Assembly: GCA_964448105.1 (NCBI GenBank)
Contig: CAYUVK010000102.1
Coordinates: 1 to 18,772, forward strand
Direction of reading: 5' to 3'
Source: CAVQBP01 sp964448105
GTDB taxonomy: Bacteria > Bacteroidota > Ignavibacteria > Ignavibacteriales > Ignavibacteriaceae
Length of the DNA: 18,772 nucleotides
Positions 1-7,851 of this stretch are shown here, one piece after another; positions within the stretch are counted from its first letter, which is position 1; every line of letters begins with the position of its first letter. Under the pieces are notes generated by a model. That model did no database searches. It saw nothing but the letters and a program-made list of their open reading frames with translations, and had not been told where the DNA came from. A program made the position numbers and the translations under genes.

Positions 1-155
1 ATAAATATTTTTTCTCAAAGATTTTAAATACAGGTCACATTTGTACTTATCCGCCTTACTTATTCAAAAAATAAAATAGAATTCGTTAAAGAATTGTATT
101 TTAATAAATTCCGATTAATATTAGGAATTGAAATTATTTATAAATAGGATTAATA

Positions 156-695
156 ATGAAGAATTATATAATTCCGCTAATTTTATTCTTTTCATTCCCG
201 CTTTTATTCATTTCCTGCAGTGCATCAACAGCAGGCAGATATGATAAAAACGAAAATAAAGAAGAAAAAAAGGAAGTTATTGAAAAAAAAGGGGAAAAAG
301 AGAATTTTGATTTAATCCCATATCGTGCAACATTTAACGTTGAAGAGAAAAAGGAATCAGCTAAATCATCTGGAAAACCTGACGTTTGGTATAATTATGA
401 GACTAAAGCAGCCAATGATACTTCGGCACCTCAAATAGTAAGCCAGGTAAGTGGTTATAGAGTCCAGGTATTTTCAACAGATAATCTTGAAGAAGCTGAT
501 AGTCTACGTTCAAAATTATACTTACAAACAAATCAAAAAGCCGTTTATATTACTTTTGAACCTCCATTTTATAAAGTAAAAGTCGGTGATTTTTTAAAGA
601 TTTCAGAAGCCAAAGATTTAAGCTTTAAATTAAATCAAATTGGCTATACTGAAGCAAGAGTTATTAACGATAAAATAAATATTTATAGTAAATAA
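156..695 (+). CDS. SPOR-domain lipoprotein
   Basis: A predicted lipoprotein of 179 residues. Residues 1-20 form a hydrophobic signal peptide ending in FIS before Cys21, a slightly atypical lipobox (Phe at -3). Residues 30-50 are a highly charged Lys/Glu linker. The C-terminal part (about 100-175) reads as a SPOR domain: it begins GYRVQVFST, continues with a helix that spaces residues as in EEADSLRSKL, and has the strand pair FYKVKVGDF before a second helix. SPOR domains bind denuded peptidoglycan glycan strands, often at division sites, so an envelope or septal role is inferred. The ATG at 156 is preceded by TAGGAT at good spacing. The gene stands alone, 144 bases before hutI on the same strand. 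The SPOR call is fairly sure; the specific function is unknown. Confidence 0.85.
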   Translation: MKNYIIPLILFFSFPLLFISCSASTAGRYDKNENKEEKKEVIEKKGEKENFDLIPYRATFNVEEKKESAKSSGKPDVWYNYETKAANDTSAPQIVSQVSGYRVQVFSTDNLEEADSLRSKLYLQTNQKAVYITFEPPFYKVKVGDFLKISEAKDLSFKLNQIGYTEARVINDKINIYSK

Positions 696-839
696 CTGTT
701 TATAAATTAAATGGAATTATAGAGTATCGGAATAACGGATTTTATTAAGCTAGTCAATGAAAAAATTTAAGAGATAATTCCGATATCTTATTACTGCAAA
801 ATTCCAAAGATTATTGTATAGCATTATTTTATATTCTTA

Positions 840-2090
840 ATGATCAAAATTCTTTTAAATCCTTCACAAATTTTAACTGTTGATACAAATGGAGAAAATT
901 TTAAACGAGGTAATTCTTTAAAAGAAATAAATGTTTTGTATAATCATTCTGTTATAATCCAGGATAAAATAATAAAAGATATTGTTACTAATTTAGAAGC
1001 AGAAAAAATTAAAAACAAAGCCGGCGAAATAATTGATTTAAAAAATAAAATATTATTACCGGGATTAGTTGAATGCCATACTCATTCTGCATTTACCGGC
1101 AGCCGGGCTAATGAATTCAAAGAAAGGTTAAACGGGAAATCGTATGAGGAAATTGCTAATGAAGGCGGCGGTATAAATACCACTGTTAAATCGGTAAGAA
1201 ACAGCAGCATTGAAGAGATTTATAAGAGTACTCTTAAAACCATAAATTACTTTATTTCGCAAGGTGTTACCACATTTGAAATAAAAAGCGGTTATGGATT
1301 AGATTTTGAAAATGAAATAAAATTGTTGAAGGTTATAAATAATTTAAAAAATTCTTGCTCCATCGATATCGTCCCTACCTTTCTTGGAGCACATACATAT
1401 CCAATCGAATATAAAGCTCAACATGAAATATATCTTGAGGAAATAATCAATAAAATGCTCCCCTATATTAGTGAAAATAGGTTAGCAAATTTTTGTGATG
1501 GTTTTTGTGAATCAACTGCATTCTCTGCAAATGAAATTGATATGATTTTTTCTAAAGCAGAAGAGTTAGGTTTAGATTTAAGAATCCATACAGAACAGTT
1601 TAATAATATCGGCGGTGTAGAGGTCGCTTTAAAACATAATGCAATTAGTATAGATCACCTTGAAGTTTTTAAAGAGGAGCAAATTGATTTATTGAAAGGG
1701 AAAGATGTTGTTTGTGTTTTGCTGCCAGGTGTTTCTTTTTTTCTTAACTATCAACATGCTCCTGCAAGAAGACTAATTGATAATAATTTAATTGTAGCTT
1801 TATCAACAGATTATAATCCGGGCACATCTCCTATTTCTAATCTGCATTTTATTATGAGTATTGCTGCTTTAAAAATGAATATGACAATCGAAGAAACAAT
1901 TTCTGCAGTTACAATAAATGCCGCAAAAGCATTAAAGATGAACCATAAAATTGGGAGTATTGAAATTGGAAAATTTGCGGATTTTGCTGTTTTCGATACT
2001 ACCGATTATTCTGATATAGTATATAAGATTAATGAAAATCTTAATTGCATCACGATCAAACAAGGGGAAATAATTTATGAACTTAAGTAA
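840..2090 (+). CDS. hutI: Imidazolonepropionase (HutI)
   Basis: A metal-dependent amidohydrolase of histidine degradation that hydrolyses 4-imidazolone-5-propanoate to N-formimino-L-glutamate in the cytoplasm. At 416 residues it has the usual family length. Visible landmarks are the metal-binding HTH at His80/His82 followed by the substrate-side SAFTGSR, FLGAHTYP with His185, IHTEQF with His250 and Glu253, IDHLE with His273, and LSTDYNPGTSP with the metal ligand Asp324 and the family-typical Asn/Gly after it. The gene looks intact. No other hut gene (hutH, hutU, hutG) is in the window, so the pathway must be completed elsewhere. There is no convincing Shine-Dalgarno before the ATG. The spacer upstream holds a 9-base inverted repeat (725-733 and 777-785) that could be an operator or chance. 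Confidence 0.96.
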   Translation: MIKILLNPSQILTVDTNGENFKRGNSLKEINVLYNHSVIIQDKIIKDIVTNLEAEKIKNKAGEIIDLKNKILLPGLVECHTHSAFTGSRANEFKERLNGKSYEEIANEGGGINTTVKSVRNSSIEEIYKSTLKTINYFISQGVTTFEIKSGYGLDFENEIKLLKVINNLKNSCSIDIVPTFLGAHTYPIEYKAQHEIYLEEIINKMLPYISENRLANFCDGFCESTAFSANEIDMIFSKAEELGLDLRIHTEQFNNIGGVEVALKHNAISIDHLEVFKEEQIDLLKGKDVVCVLLPGVSFFLNYQHAPARRLIDNNLIVALSTDYNPGTSPISNLHFIMSIAALKMNMTIEETISAVTINAAKALKMNHKIGSIEIGKFADFAVFDTTDYSDIVYKINENLNCITIKQGEIIYELK

Positions 2091-2270
2091 CTTACGATAT
2101 ACTACTTTGATAATATTTCAATAAAATATTAATTATTATTAGGAATAAAATAAGAAATTTGTATATTACAAATTAGTTATTGAAGAGTAATACTGAAGAG
2201 AAAATTCACCTCAAAATAAGAATTTATTACGTATTACTAATATCGATTCAGAATTGATATTTTGGCATAC

Positions 2271-2309
2271 AAACTTCTCTAAATAATAATATATTATTAT
2301 TTGAAGTTT
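2271..2309. repeat. Long AT-rich perfect palindrome
   Basis: Bases 2281-2302 are a 22-base perfect palindrome (AAATAATAATA and its complement). It is flanked by AAACTTC (2271-2277) and GAAGTTT (2303-2309), so the whole unit can fold into a stem with a three-base bulge. A second inverted repeat with an 11-base arm (2239-2249 and 2251-2261, one G-T pair) lies just before it. This could be a cruciform, a bidirectional transcription end between convergent genes, or chance in AT-rich sequence. Confidence 0.45.
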
Positions 2310-2598
2310 AAGCTCACCACCGGAATATTATAAAGAGGAGTAAAAATAACGGTGCCTTCAATCCGACAAATATAAAAATGATTTATGGATTTTGCAGCTT
2401 TATAAATAGCTACTTTTCGTAAGATATATTTTCAGTAAGTAAAATCATTTATTTACATTAGTCATGAATTATACCACAGGTCTTTTTGCATGATTTTAAA
2501 AAACAAAAAGATATTTAAAGAATGCAGCTGCTTTTTCATGTTCACAGCAGATATTGAATTTCCTCTCATCCTCTTTGTCTACATGCTCCGTGCTCTAT

Positions 2599-2691
2599 TT
2601 ATCGTGGATGTAATGCTTCCGCCTGTAAATGAGGAGCATATTGTTCTTCCTTTACACCAGGAACTTCCTTTTCAATTGCTAATATTTTCAT
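2599..2691 (-). pseudogene. Decayed start of YCII-like protein gene
   Basis: On the minus strand an ATG at 2691 opens a 30-codon frame starting MKILAIEKEVPG and continuing VKEEQYAPHLQAEAL, then hits TAA at 2599. From memory this closely matches the N-terminus of small (about 95-residue) YCII/muconolactone-isomerase-like proteins, whose family reads on with a WELYQ-type helix and a REIYF-type strand. Here the reading continues only as broken frames (for example EEIQYLL and CEHEKAAAF in different frames down to about 2508), all interrupted by stops. I therefore read it as the 5' part of a gene destroyed by frameshifts and stops. The family match rests on pattern recognition only. It could instead be a short real peptide or chance. 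Confidence 0.45.
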
Positions 2692-2761
2692 AAGATTATA
2701 TGATTAAGTTTCAAACATCCGAGAATTGCTCTTGTTAATACAATTTAAAACTTTTAGTTTT

Positions 2762-4450
2762 TTATTTGAAATTAAAATTAACATCTGTCTGGACCCATCT
2801 TGCACGAAGATTTAAAGTATCCGGATAAAAAGAAAATTCTTCCGATGATTTAAATGGAAACGGATAGCCAAATGAATAAGTTCCGCTGCTGTCATTATCA
2901 AGATAACACCAAAATACATATTTCCCGGGTTGTACTCGATCAAAATTAAATTTATTATTTCCGTTTAAATTTTTAGAGTAAATAGTTTTTGAATTATCAA
3001 TCCCTGTAAGAACAATGATAGGATTTTCATTTAAATCTACATCAGTAATAAGTCCGGTTATTCCCGTAAAATCCAAACCGCTTATAGTTTTAAATTTAAA
3101 AGTAATTGTAGTATCGGTAATATTGTCGGCGGCATCTTTAAATTTTGCAAGTTCAACTTTTATCAAATAATCTTTAGCAGGCTCTAACCTCTTATCCGGC
3201 AATACCCTGAAGGATGCATCATCGATAACTTTTATTTTAAATGGAATTCTTCTTCCCAAAGTATCATGAAAAATTACATCCCGGTTAAGTGAGTATGTAT
3301 TAAAAGCGTCATTTAAATAAAAGATAAACTGCGGACTAATAAAATCTATATTCCTTGAATTATTTTGAGGCTCTGTTTTATAAATATTTAACTTAGTCGT
3401 GTCAGGTTTTTCACTTAAATTAATTTGAGTGTTATCATTAATAAAAACATTCCCAGATAAATCTTTAATAGAATCTGCAAAAAGGTAAACTTCATGATTT
3501 ACCGGGAAATTAGAAGTATCTACTAAAACCATCTCCGTCTGCTTTGTATTTCCTTTATAAGCGTAAACCGGAATGTATTTTCTATTATCAGTTGAATCAT
3601 AAATAAAAAAGTTTTTAGCTTTTATAACGGAAGTGTCCACTTCTTCAGTATAATTTATTAGGATATGAAAACGATCGGTCATTGATGCACTAATAAATTG
3701 CGGTTTAATTGTATCGACCTTTGTCAGGAAAAAATTTAAAGAGCTAAACAATGTATCATCTTTGGCAAATGAAATATCTTTGTAAGGCATTCCTATTAAA
3801 TCCTGTTCGGGTTGAAAAAGCAGGTCTCTGTATTCATCTTTAACGGCAAAAACCCGGTATGTTCCCCCCGCCAAACCAAGCAATTTAAATGATCCATCAT
3901 TGCCTGTCTGGGAAATAAAACCCGGTTTATGAGAAAATGGATTGGCTGTATCGGAATCTAACTTATAAGCAAAAATCATAATTCCCGCAGGTTTTTCATT
4001 ATACACTTTGCCGGAAATTATTCTTTTATCAATTTCATTTCCTGTTGAAAATGTAAAATTAAAAGATTCAGCCATTCTATTTTTATTATTATAATCGACA
4101 ACATCTGTTCCTATAGTAACAACATATGTTGTATTGCTTTTTAATTCAGATGGGAAATTAACTTTAACCGATTTTCCGCTCCAATCTAAATTTAATGTAC
4201 CCTCGATTGCCGGGGAAATAAAAATTGCATCTTGAAGTGATCGCCTTTCAACATATTCTGAAAATTCCAATTCAAAATAGTTATCTTTAAAATTCGTGGT
4301 ACCGTTTGCAGGATAAACATTAATTATTTTGGGAGGGATTCTATCAATTTCACCACCACCCGGCGGTAATTGATTAGCACAGTATGATAAGATCAATCCT
4401 GTAAATAATAATAAAAGATTTTTTATTTGTTTTCTTGCGCCTGAAGCCAT
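2762..4450 (-). CDS. Lipoprotein with Ig-like (Big_5-type) domains
   Basis: A predicted surface or periplasmic lipoprotein of 562 residues. The signal peptide (residues 1-23) ends LSY before Cys24, followed by a Pro/Gly-rich linker. A first Ig-like domain of the bacterial Big_5 type spans about 38-137: IPPKIINVYPANG opens it and FNFTFSTG closes it. Residues about 143-225 resemble a carboxypeptidase-regulatory or CNA-B-like beta-sandwich (ISGKVYNEKPAG, NDGSFKLLGLAGGTYRV). Two more Ig-like segments follow (about 246-345 and 353-457, the latter with the matching FKFKTISG end), then another sandwich at about 460-562. Such proteins are common in Bacteroidota-type genomes; the function is unknown. 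Its ATG lies 28 bases inside the 3' end of the chorismate mutase-mltG gene, which suggests coupled translation and a shared envelope context. Confidence 0.85.
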   Translation of the reverse strand: MASGARKQIKNLLLLFTGLILSYCANQLPPGGGEIDRIPPKIINVYPANGTTNFKDNYFELEFSEYVERRSLQDAIFISPAIEGTLNLDWSGKSVKVNFPSELKSNTTYVVTIGTDVVDYNNKNRMAESFNFTFSTGNEIDKRIISGKVYNEKPAGIMIFAYKLDSDTANPFSHKPGFISQTGNDGSFKLLGLAGGTYRVFAVKDEYRDLLFQPEQDLIGMPYKDISFAKDDTLFSSLNFFLTKVDTIKPQFISASMTDRFHILINYTEEVDTSVIKAKNFFIYDSTDNRKYIPVYAYKGNTKQTEMVLVDTSNFPVNHEVYLFADSIKDLSGNVFINDNTQINLSEKPDTTKLNIYKTEPQNNSRNIDFISPQFIFYLNDAFNTYSLNRDVIFHDTLGRRIPFKIKVIDDASFRVLPDKRLEPAKDYLIKVELAKFKDAADNITDTTITFKFKTISGLDFTGITGLITDVDLNENPIIVLTGIDNSKTIYSKNLNGNNKFNFDRVQPGKYVFWCYLDNDSSGTYSFGYPFPFKSSEEFSFYPDTLNLRARWVQTDVNFNFK

Positions 4451-5817
4451 CTTCTATATTCTCTAACATTTTTTAAATGTTCCGAATAAGTCCGGGAAAA
4501 CTTGTGACCTCCATTCCCGTCAGCAACAAAATAAAGATAATTATTATTATCAGGATAAAGTGCAGCAACCAATGCCGGCTTCCCGGGATTATTTATAGGC
4601 CCGGGTGGAAGTCCATAATACATATAAGTATTATAAGGATTTTTGGTTTTTAAATCCTGGTATAACAATCTTCTCCACTTCCCTTCAATAAGATATTGAA
4701 TAGTCGGATCAGCTTCAAGCTTCATTCCCCGTTTCAAACGGTTATAGTAAACTTCAGCAATTACCGGCATCTCTTCTTTTTTCTTTGTTTCGCCCTCAAT
4801 AATTGAAGCAAGTGTTACGATATTATGAACTGAATATCCCAATTCCTTTGCCCTGTTTTTTAGAGAATCATTAAAGAACTTTTTAAATCCTCTATAGATT
4901 ATTCCGATAACTTCTCTTGGAGAGCTTCTTTCATAAATAGAATATTGCTGCGGTAAAAGATACCCTTCTATTGTCGGATAATCCAAACCTAATGAATCAA
5001 TAAAATTTCTGTCATTACATTCATCAACAAAGGAAGCAGAATCAATAAAAGCACTTACCTTTAAAGTTGCAGCCATAGATTTTATTCTTGAGCCATCATA
5101 AAGCTTTACATTAACTAAAAAATCTGCTTTACCATATAAAAACAATTCTATTAAATCTAAATAGCTTAATCCATTTGGAATTTCAAATCTGCCTGCTCTT
5201 ATTTTTTTTTCAGCCCCATAAATAAAAGCAGCAATTTTCATATTGGTTTTATTCGGGATTATCCCCTGCTCATAAAGCTGGTCAGTTACCTGATCTAAAC
5301 TTTCGCCTTTTGCAATCTCAAAACGAACCGGGGATTTCCCCAAATAATAATTAGGAGTAAAAAAAACATAATAAAACCATCCCATTACTACAAAAAAAAA
5401 GATAACAATTATAAATAGTTCTTTTTTTGTAAAAAGATTTTTCAAACTTTTTTTCATTTTTGAAGTTGAAATTCTAAAAATATTTCCTTTGTTTTTCTCT
5501 TCTCTCTGAATTGCACGTGATTCATCAAGTATTCTTTCATAAATCCTTAGCAAAGCTTCCGGTCTTAAAGGTTCTTCAGCATATAAACTAATCTTTTTAC
5601 TTATTTCTTTTTCCCTTTCGGGAGAATAAGTCGGAAGATTCATTGATCGTTTTACTCTTCCGATAAGAACTGAAAGCAAAGTTCTTTTACTTAGCAATGG
5701 AACTATTTGTCTATCGATTCCATCAATTTCATTTCTTAATTTTTTGAGAATCTCTTCCCGTTCATCAACAGATAAAGAATTAAGTTCGTTTTCAATTTTT
5801 TTAATAATATTTTCCAT
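4423..5817 (-). CDS. mltG: Chorismate mutase-MltG fusion protein
   Basis: One uninterrupted 464-codon frame joins two families. Residues about 22-106 are an AroQ-type chorismate mutase: LRNEIDGIDRQI carries Arg28, then Arg45, Lys56, Arg68-Glu69 in SPERE and Ser100/Gln104 in DESRAIQ. These align with E. coli chorismate mutase Arg11, Arg28, Lys39, Arg51-Glu52, Ser84 and Gln88; the Asp48 position appears to be Ser65. A membrane segment follows at 133-153, preceded by lysines. The remainder is the endolytic peptidoglycan transglycosylase MltG (YceG): a LysM-like part from about 162, then LASIIEGET with the presumed catalytic Glu341, NRLKRGMKLEADPT, and the YGLPPGPINNPG segment. The topology puts the mutase in the cytoplasm and MltG outside. 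An internal Met121 could start MltG alone, but no good ribosome site precedes it. No clear Shine-Dalgarno precedes the first ATG either; the gene follows tsaD by 42 bases. Confidence 0.92.
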   Translation of the reverse strand: MENIIKKIENELNSLSVDEREEILKKLRNEIDGIDRQIVPLLSKRTLLSVLIGRVKRSMNLPTYSPEREKEISKKISLYAEEPLRPEALLRIYERILDESRAIQREEKNKGNIFRISTSKMKKSLKNLFTKKELFIIVIFFFVVMGWFYYVFFTPNYYLGKSPVRFEIAKGESLDQVTDQLYEQGIIPNKTNMKIAAFIYGAEKKIRAGRFEIPNGLSYLDLIELFLYGKADFLVNVKLYDGSRIKSMAATLKVSAFIDSASFVDECNDRNFIDSLGLDYPTIEGYLLPQQYSIYERSSPREVIGIIYRGFKKFFNDSLKNRAKELGYSVHNIVTLASIIEGETKKKEEMPVIAEVYYNRLKRGMKLEADPTIQYLIEGKWRRLLYQDLKTKNPYNTYMYYGLPPGPINNPGKPALVAALYPDNNNYLYFVADGNGGHKFSRTYSEHLKNVREYRRWLQAQENK

Positions 5818-5859
5818 TAATAAAAGATAAGAAAATTATTATTCCTGTTGAAGATTTTT

Positions 5860-6873
5860 TCAAGTAAAATTTTCGGAAGATAAAGCCGGGAAAGGACTAT
5901 AATTTAGATTATGCCTCTCCCCTGCTTCAAATAACTTTAATCCCCTGAAAGCGATCATTGCAGCATTGTCCCCGCAAAATTCAAACCTGGGGATTATAAC
6001 CTTTTTATTATACTTCTTCGATAATTCAATAAATGATTCCCTTAAAGCGGAGTTTGCTGCGACACCCCCAACAAGAGATAAAGAATTAACATTGTGCTCC
6101 ATTAGAGCTTTTTCAGTATTTGCAATTAAAGGTTTTATAACAGCATTTTGAAAAGAAGCTGCAATATCATTAATATGTTGTTCAGGAATTTCTTTTCCAT
6201 CATGATAATGTTTTTTCACGTATCTCAATACCGCTGTTTTTAGTCCGCTAAAAGAAAAATTATATGGATTATCTAATTGTGAAACCGGGAAATTTATTTT
6301 CTCTTTGTCACCTTTTTTAGAATATTCATGAATTTTAGGTCCGCCGGGATAACCAAGTCCCAACATTTTTGCAACTTTATCAAATGCTTCACCTGCAGCA
6401 TCATCAACAGTTGTTCCTAATTTTTTAATTTCTGTATGATTATTAACTAACAGCAGCAAAGTATGACCGCCGGATACAACTAAAGCCAAATATGGAAACT
6501 CAGGTTTTTCTTCCATTAAAAACCCCGAATAGATGTGCCCTTCGATATGATTAACTCCTATAAACGGTTTGTTGAGTGAGTAAGCTAAACCTTTTGCAAA
6601 AATTAATCCTACCAGCAAAGCACCGATTAATCCGGGACCGGCAGTAGCACATATTAAATCAATATCCTTTAGCCCCAAAGCTGATTTTTTCAATGCATCT
6701 TTTACTAATGGGATAACTATTTGAAGATGGGCTCTACTGGAAAGTTCTGGAACTACACCTCCGTATTTTGAATGAAAATCCTGGGAAGAAATTAAGTTTG
6801 AAGATAATTTATTCTCTGAAATAATTGCAACAGAAGTTTCATCGCACGAACTTTCAATTCCTAAAACATTCAT
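5860..6873 (-). CDS. tsaD: tRNA t6A synthase subunit TsaD
   Basis: The Kae1/Qri7-family ATPase that transfers the threonylcarbamoyl group from threonylcarbamoyl-AMP to A37 of ANN-decoding tRNAs, acting in the cytoplasm with TsaB and TsaE (neither is in this window). At 337 residues it is full length. Landmarks are the opening GIESSCDETSVA, GPGLIGALLVG, the metal-binding HIEGH (His109 and His113), VSGGHTLL, KMLGLGYPGGP, VGGVAANSALR and the C-terminal CGDNAAMIA with its metal-binding Asp. Its ATG overlaps the TAA of the proline dehydrogenase gene by one base (TAATG), so it is probably translated by re-initiation; there is no separate Shine-Dalgarno. Confidence 0.98.
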   Translation of the reverse strand: MNVLGIESSCDETSVAIISENKLSSNLISSQDFHSKYGGVVPELSSRAHLQIVIPLVKDALKKSALGLKDIDLICATAGPGLIGALLVGLIFAKGLAYSLNKPFIGVNHIEGHIYSGFLMEEKPEFPYLALVVSGGHTLLLLVNNHTEIKKLGTTVDDAAGEAFDKVAKMLGLGYPGGPKIHEYSKKGDKEKINFPVSQLDNPYNFSFSGLKTAVLRYVKKHYHDGKEIPEQHINDIAASFQNAVIKPLIANTEKALMEHNVNSLSLVGGVAANSALRESFIELSKKYNKKVIIPRFEFCGDNAAMIAFRGLKLFEAGERHNLNYSPFPALSSENFT

Positions 6874-7787
6874 TAATGTGAATTAACATTTTTAAATGAA
6901 AAAATATTCTTCAAAATATAACCTGCAATTTGCGGATTTTCTTTCAATCTTCTAATCGAATATGCATACCAATCTTCACCAAAGGGGACATAAATTCTGA
7001 TTTTATATCCATCTGCATTAATTTTATCACGTAAATCTTCTCTCACGCCTAAAAGCATTTGAAACTCAAATTTCTCTTTTGGAATATTTAACTCTTTAAT
7101 CATCCTATAAGATTCATTAATTAAAAATTCATCATGAGTAGCAATACCGACATAATTGCCAGATTTTAAAATCACCTGCAATGTTTCAAGATAACTGTCT
7201 CTTATTTTCTGCTTATTTTTGTATGCGATTGAAGACGGCTCAATATAAATTCCTTTACACAAGCGGTAATTCGTATTCAGCTTATTCAATATAACAGCAT
7301 CATCAAATGTTCTTTTTAAATATGCCTGCAAAACCAGACCGACATTATCGAAATGTTCTTTTAACCTTTGAAATAACCTGATAGTCTTATCGGTATATGG
7401 TGAATCTTCCATATCGATCCGGACAAAATTATTAATCTTTTTTGCTTTTTCAACTAATTGATAAACCTGTTCATAGGCAAAATCTTCATCAATACTTAAA
7501 CCCATTTGAGTAGGTTTAATTGATAAATTTGCCATCAAGTTATTTTCAATTATAACATCAAGTACAATTAAACATTTATTTTTTGCTTCAGATGCTTCGT
7601 CTTTATTTTTTATTGATTCGCCAAGCACATCAAGCGTAGCATAAATTCCTTTAGAATTTAACTGCTTAACAAGATTAACTGCATCTTCAAGTTTTTCACC
7701 GGCAATATATTTTTTTGAAAAAATTCCAACCACCGGCTTAGGCATTATTTTTACGGCAGAGACTATTGCATCATTTATTAAGGTCAA
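6873..7787 (-). CDS. Proline dehydrogenase (monofunctional)
   Basis: An FAD-dependent proline dehydrogenase that oxidises L-proline to pyrroline-5-carboxylate. At 304 residues it is the stand-alone form, as in Thermus or Deinococcus, without the aldehyde dehydrogenase part of PutA. The barrel is recognisable by LSIKPTQMGLS, VRIDMEDSPYTD, VLQAYLKRT, RLCKGIY, IATHDE, FEFQMLLGV and the substrate-binding WYAYSIRRLKENP with Arg279 and Arg280. The start is TTG at 7787, chosen because AAAGGAAG (7794-7801) lies six bases upstream; the next in-frame Met (residue 15) would cut the first helix. The pyrroline-5-carboxylate dehydrogenase partner is not in the window. A hairpin separates it from pheA upstream, and tsaD overlaps its stop codon. 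Confidence 0.95.
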   Translation of the reverse strand: MTLINDAIVSAVKIMPKPVVGIFSKKYIAGEKLEDAVNLVKQLNSKGIYATLDVLGESIKNKDEASEAKNKCLIVLDVIIENNLMANLSIKPTQMGLSIDEDFAYEQVYQLVEKAKKINNFVRIDMEDSPYTDKTIRLFQRLKEHFDNVGLVLQAYLKRTFDDAVILNKLNTNYRLCKGIYIEPSSIAYKNKQKIRDSYLETLQVILKSGNYVGIATHDEFLINESYRMIKELNIPKEKFEFQMLLGVREDLRDKINADGYKIRIYVPFGEDWYAYSIRRLKENPQIAGYILKNIFSFKNVNSH

Positions 7788-7821
7788 TTTAAACTTCCTT
7801 TGTAAGTAAGTGTTCTAAAAA

Positions 7822-7850
7822 TTTTTATTAATCTTTTGGATTAATAAAAA
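7822..7850 (-). terminator. Hairpin terminator after pheA
   Basis: A 12-base perfect inverted repeat (7822-7833 and 7839-7850) with a five-base loop sits one base past the pheA stop. Read on the minus strand it is followed by a run of T (TTTTTAG), as in an intrinsic terminator, although the stem is mostly A-T and so is weak. If it works, the proline dehydrogenase-tsaD-mltG genes need their own promoter in the short gap, or depend on read-through. Confidence 0.55.
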
Positions 7851-7851
7851 C

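Larger units (their letters stand above)
2091..2761. other. 671-base spacer between convergent genes
   Basis: This stretch between hutI (+) and the Ig-like lipoprotein gene (-) carries no intact recognised gene. It contains an AT-only hairpin just after hutI (8-base arms 2111-2118 and 2124-2131) that may help end that transcript. It also holds several longer inverted repeats (2186-2261, 2271-2309), an open minus-strand frame of 44 codons without an ATG (2297-2431) that I do not recognise, and the candidate gene remnant at 2599-2691. A short hairpin (2747-2752 with 2756-2761) abuts the stop of the lipoprotein gene. AT-rich DNA makes chance hairpins common, so most of this is descriptive only. 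Confidence 0.6.

Noticed and set aside
2490..2693. Plus-strand 67-codon open frame
   Set aside because: It has no recognisable domain or convincing ribosome site, and it lies antisense to the better-supported gene remnant at 2599-2691.
5450..5500. Chorismate mutase-MltG join as an assembly or frameshift artefact
   Set aside because: The frame stays open from 5817 to 4423, the linker is ordinary Lys-rich sequence, and both domains are in frame without a gap. Raw reads were not available, so this is not fully excluded.
5966..6151. Plus-strand open frame inside tsaD
   Set aside because: Antisense shadow of a well-conserved gene.
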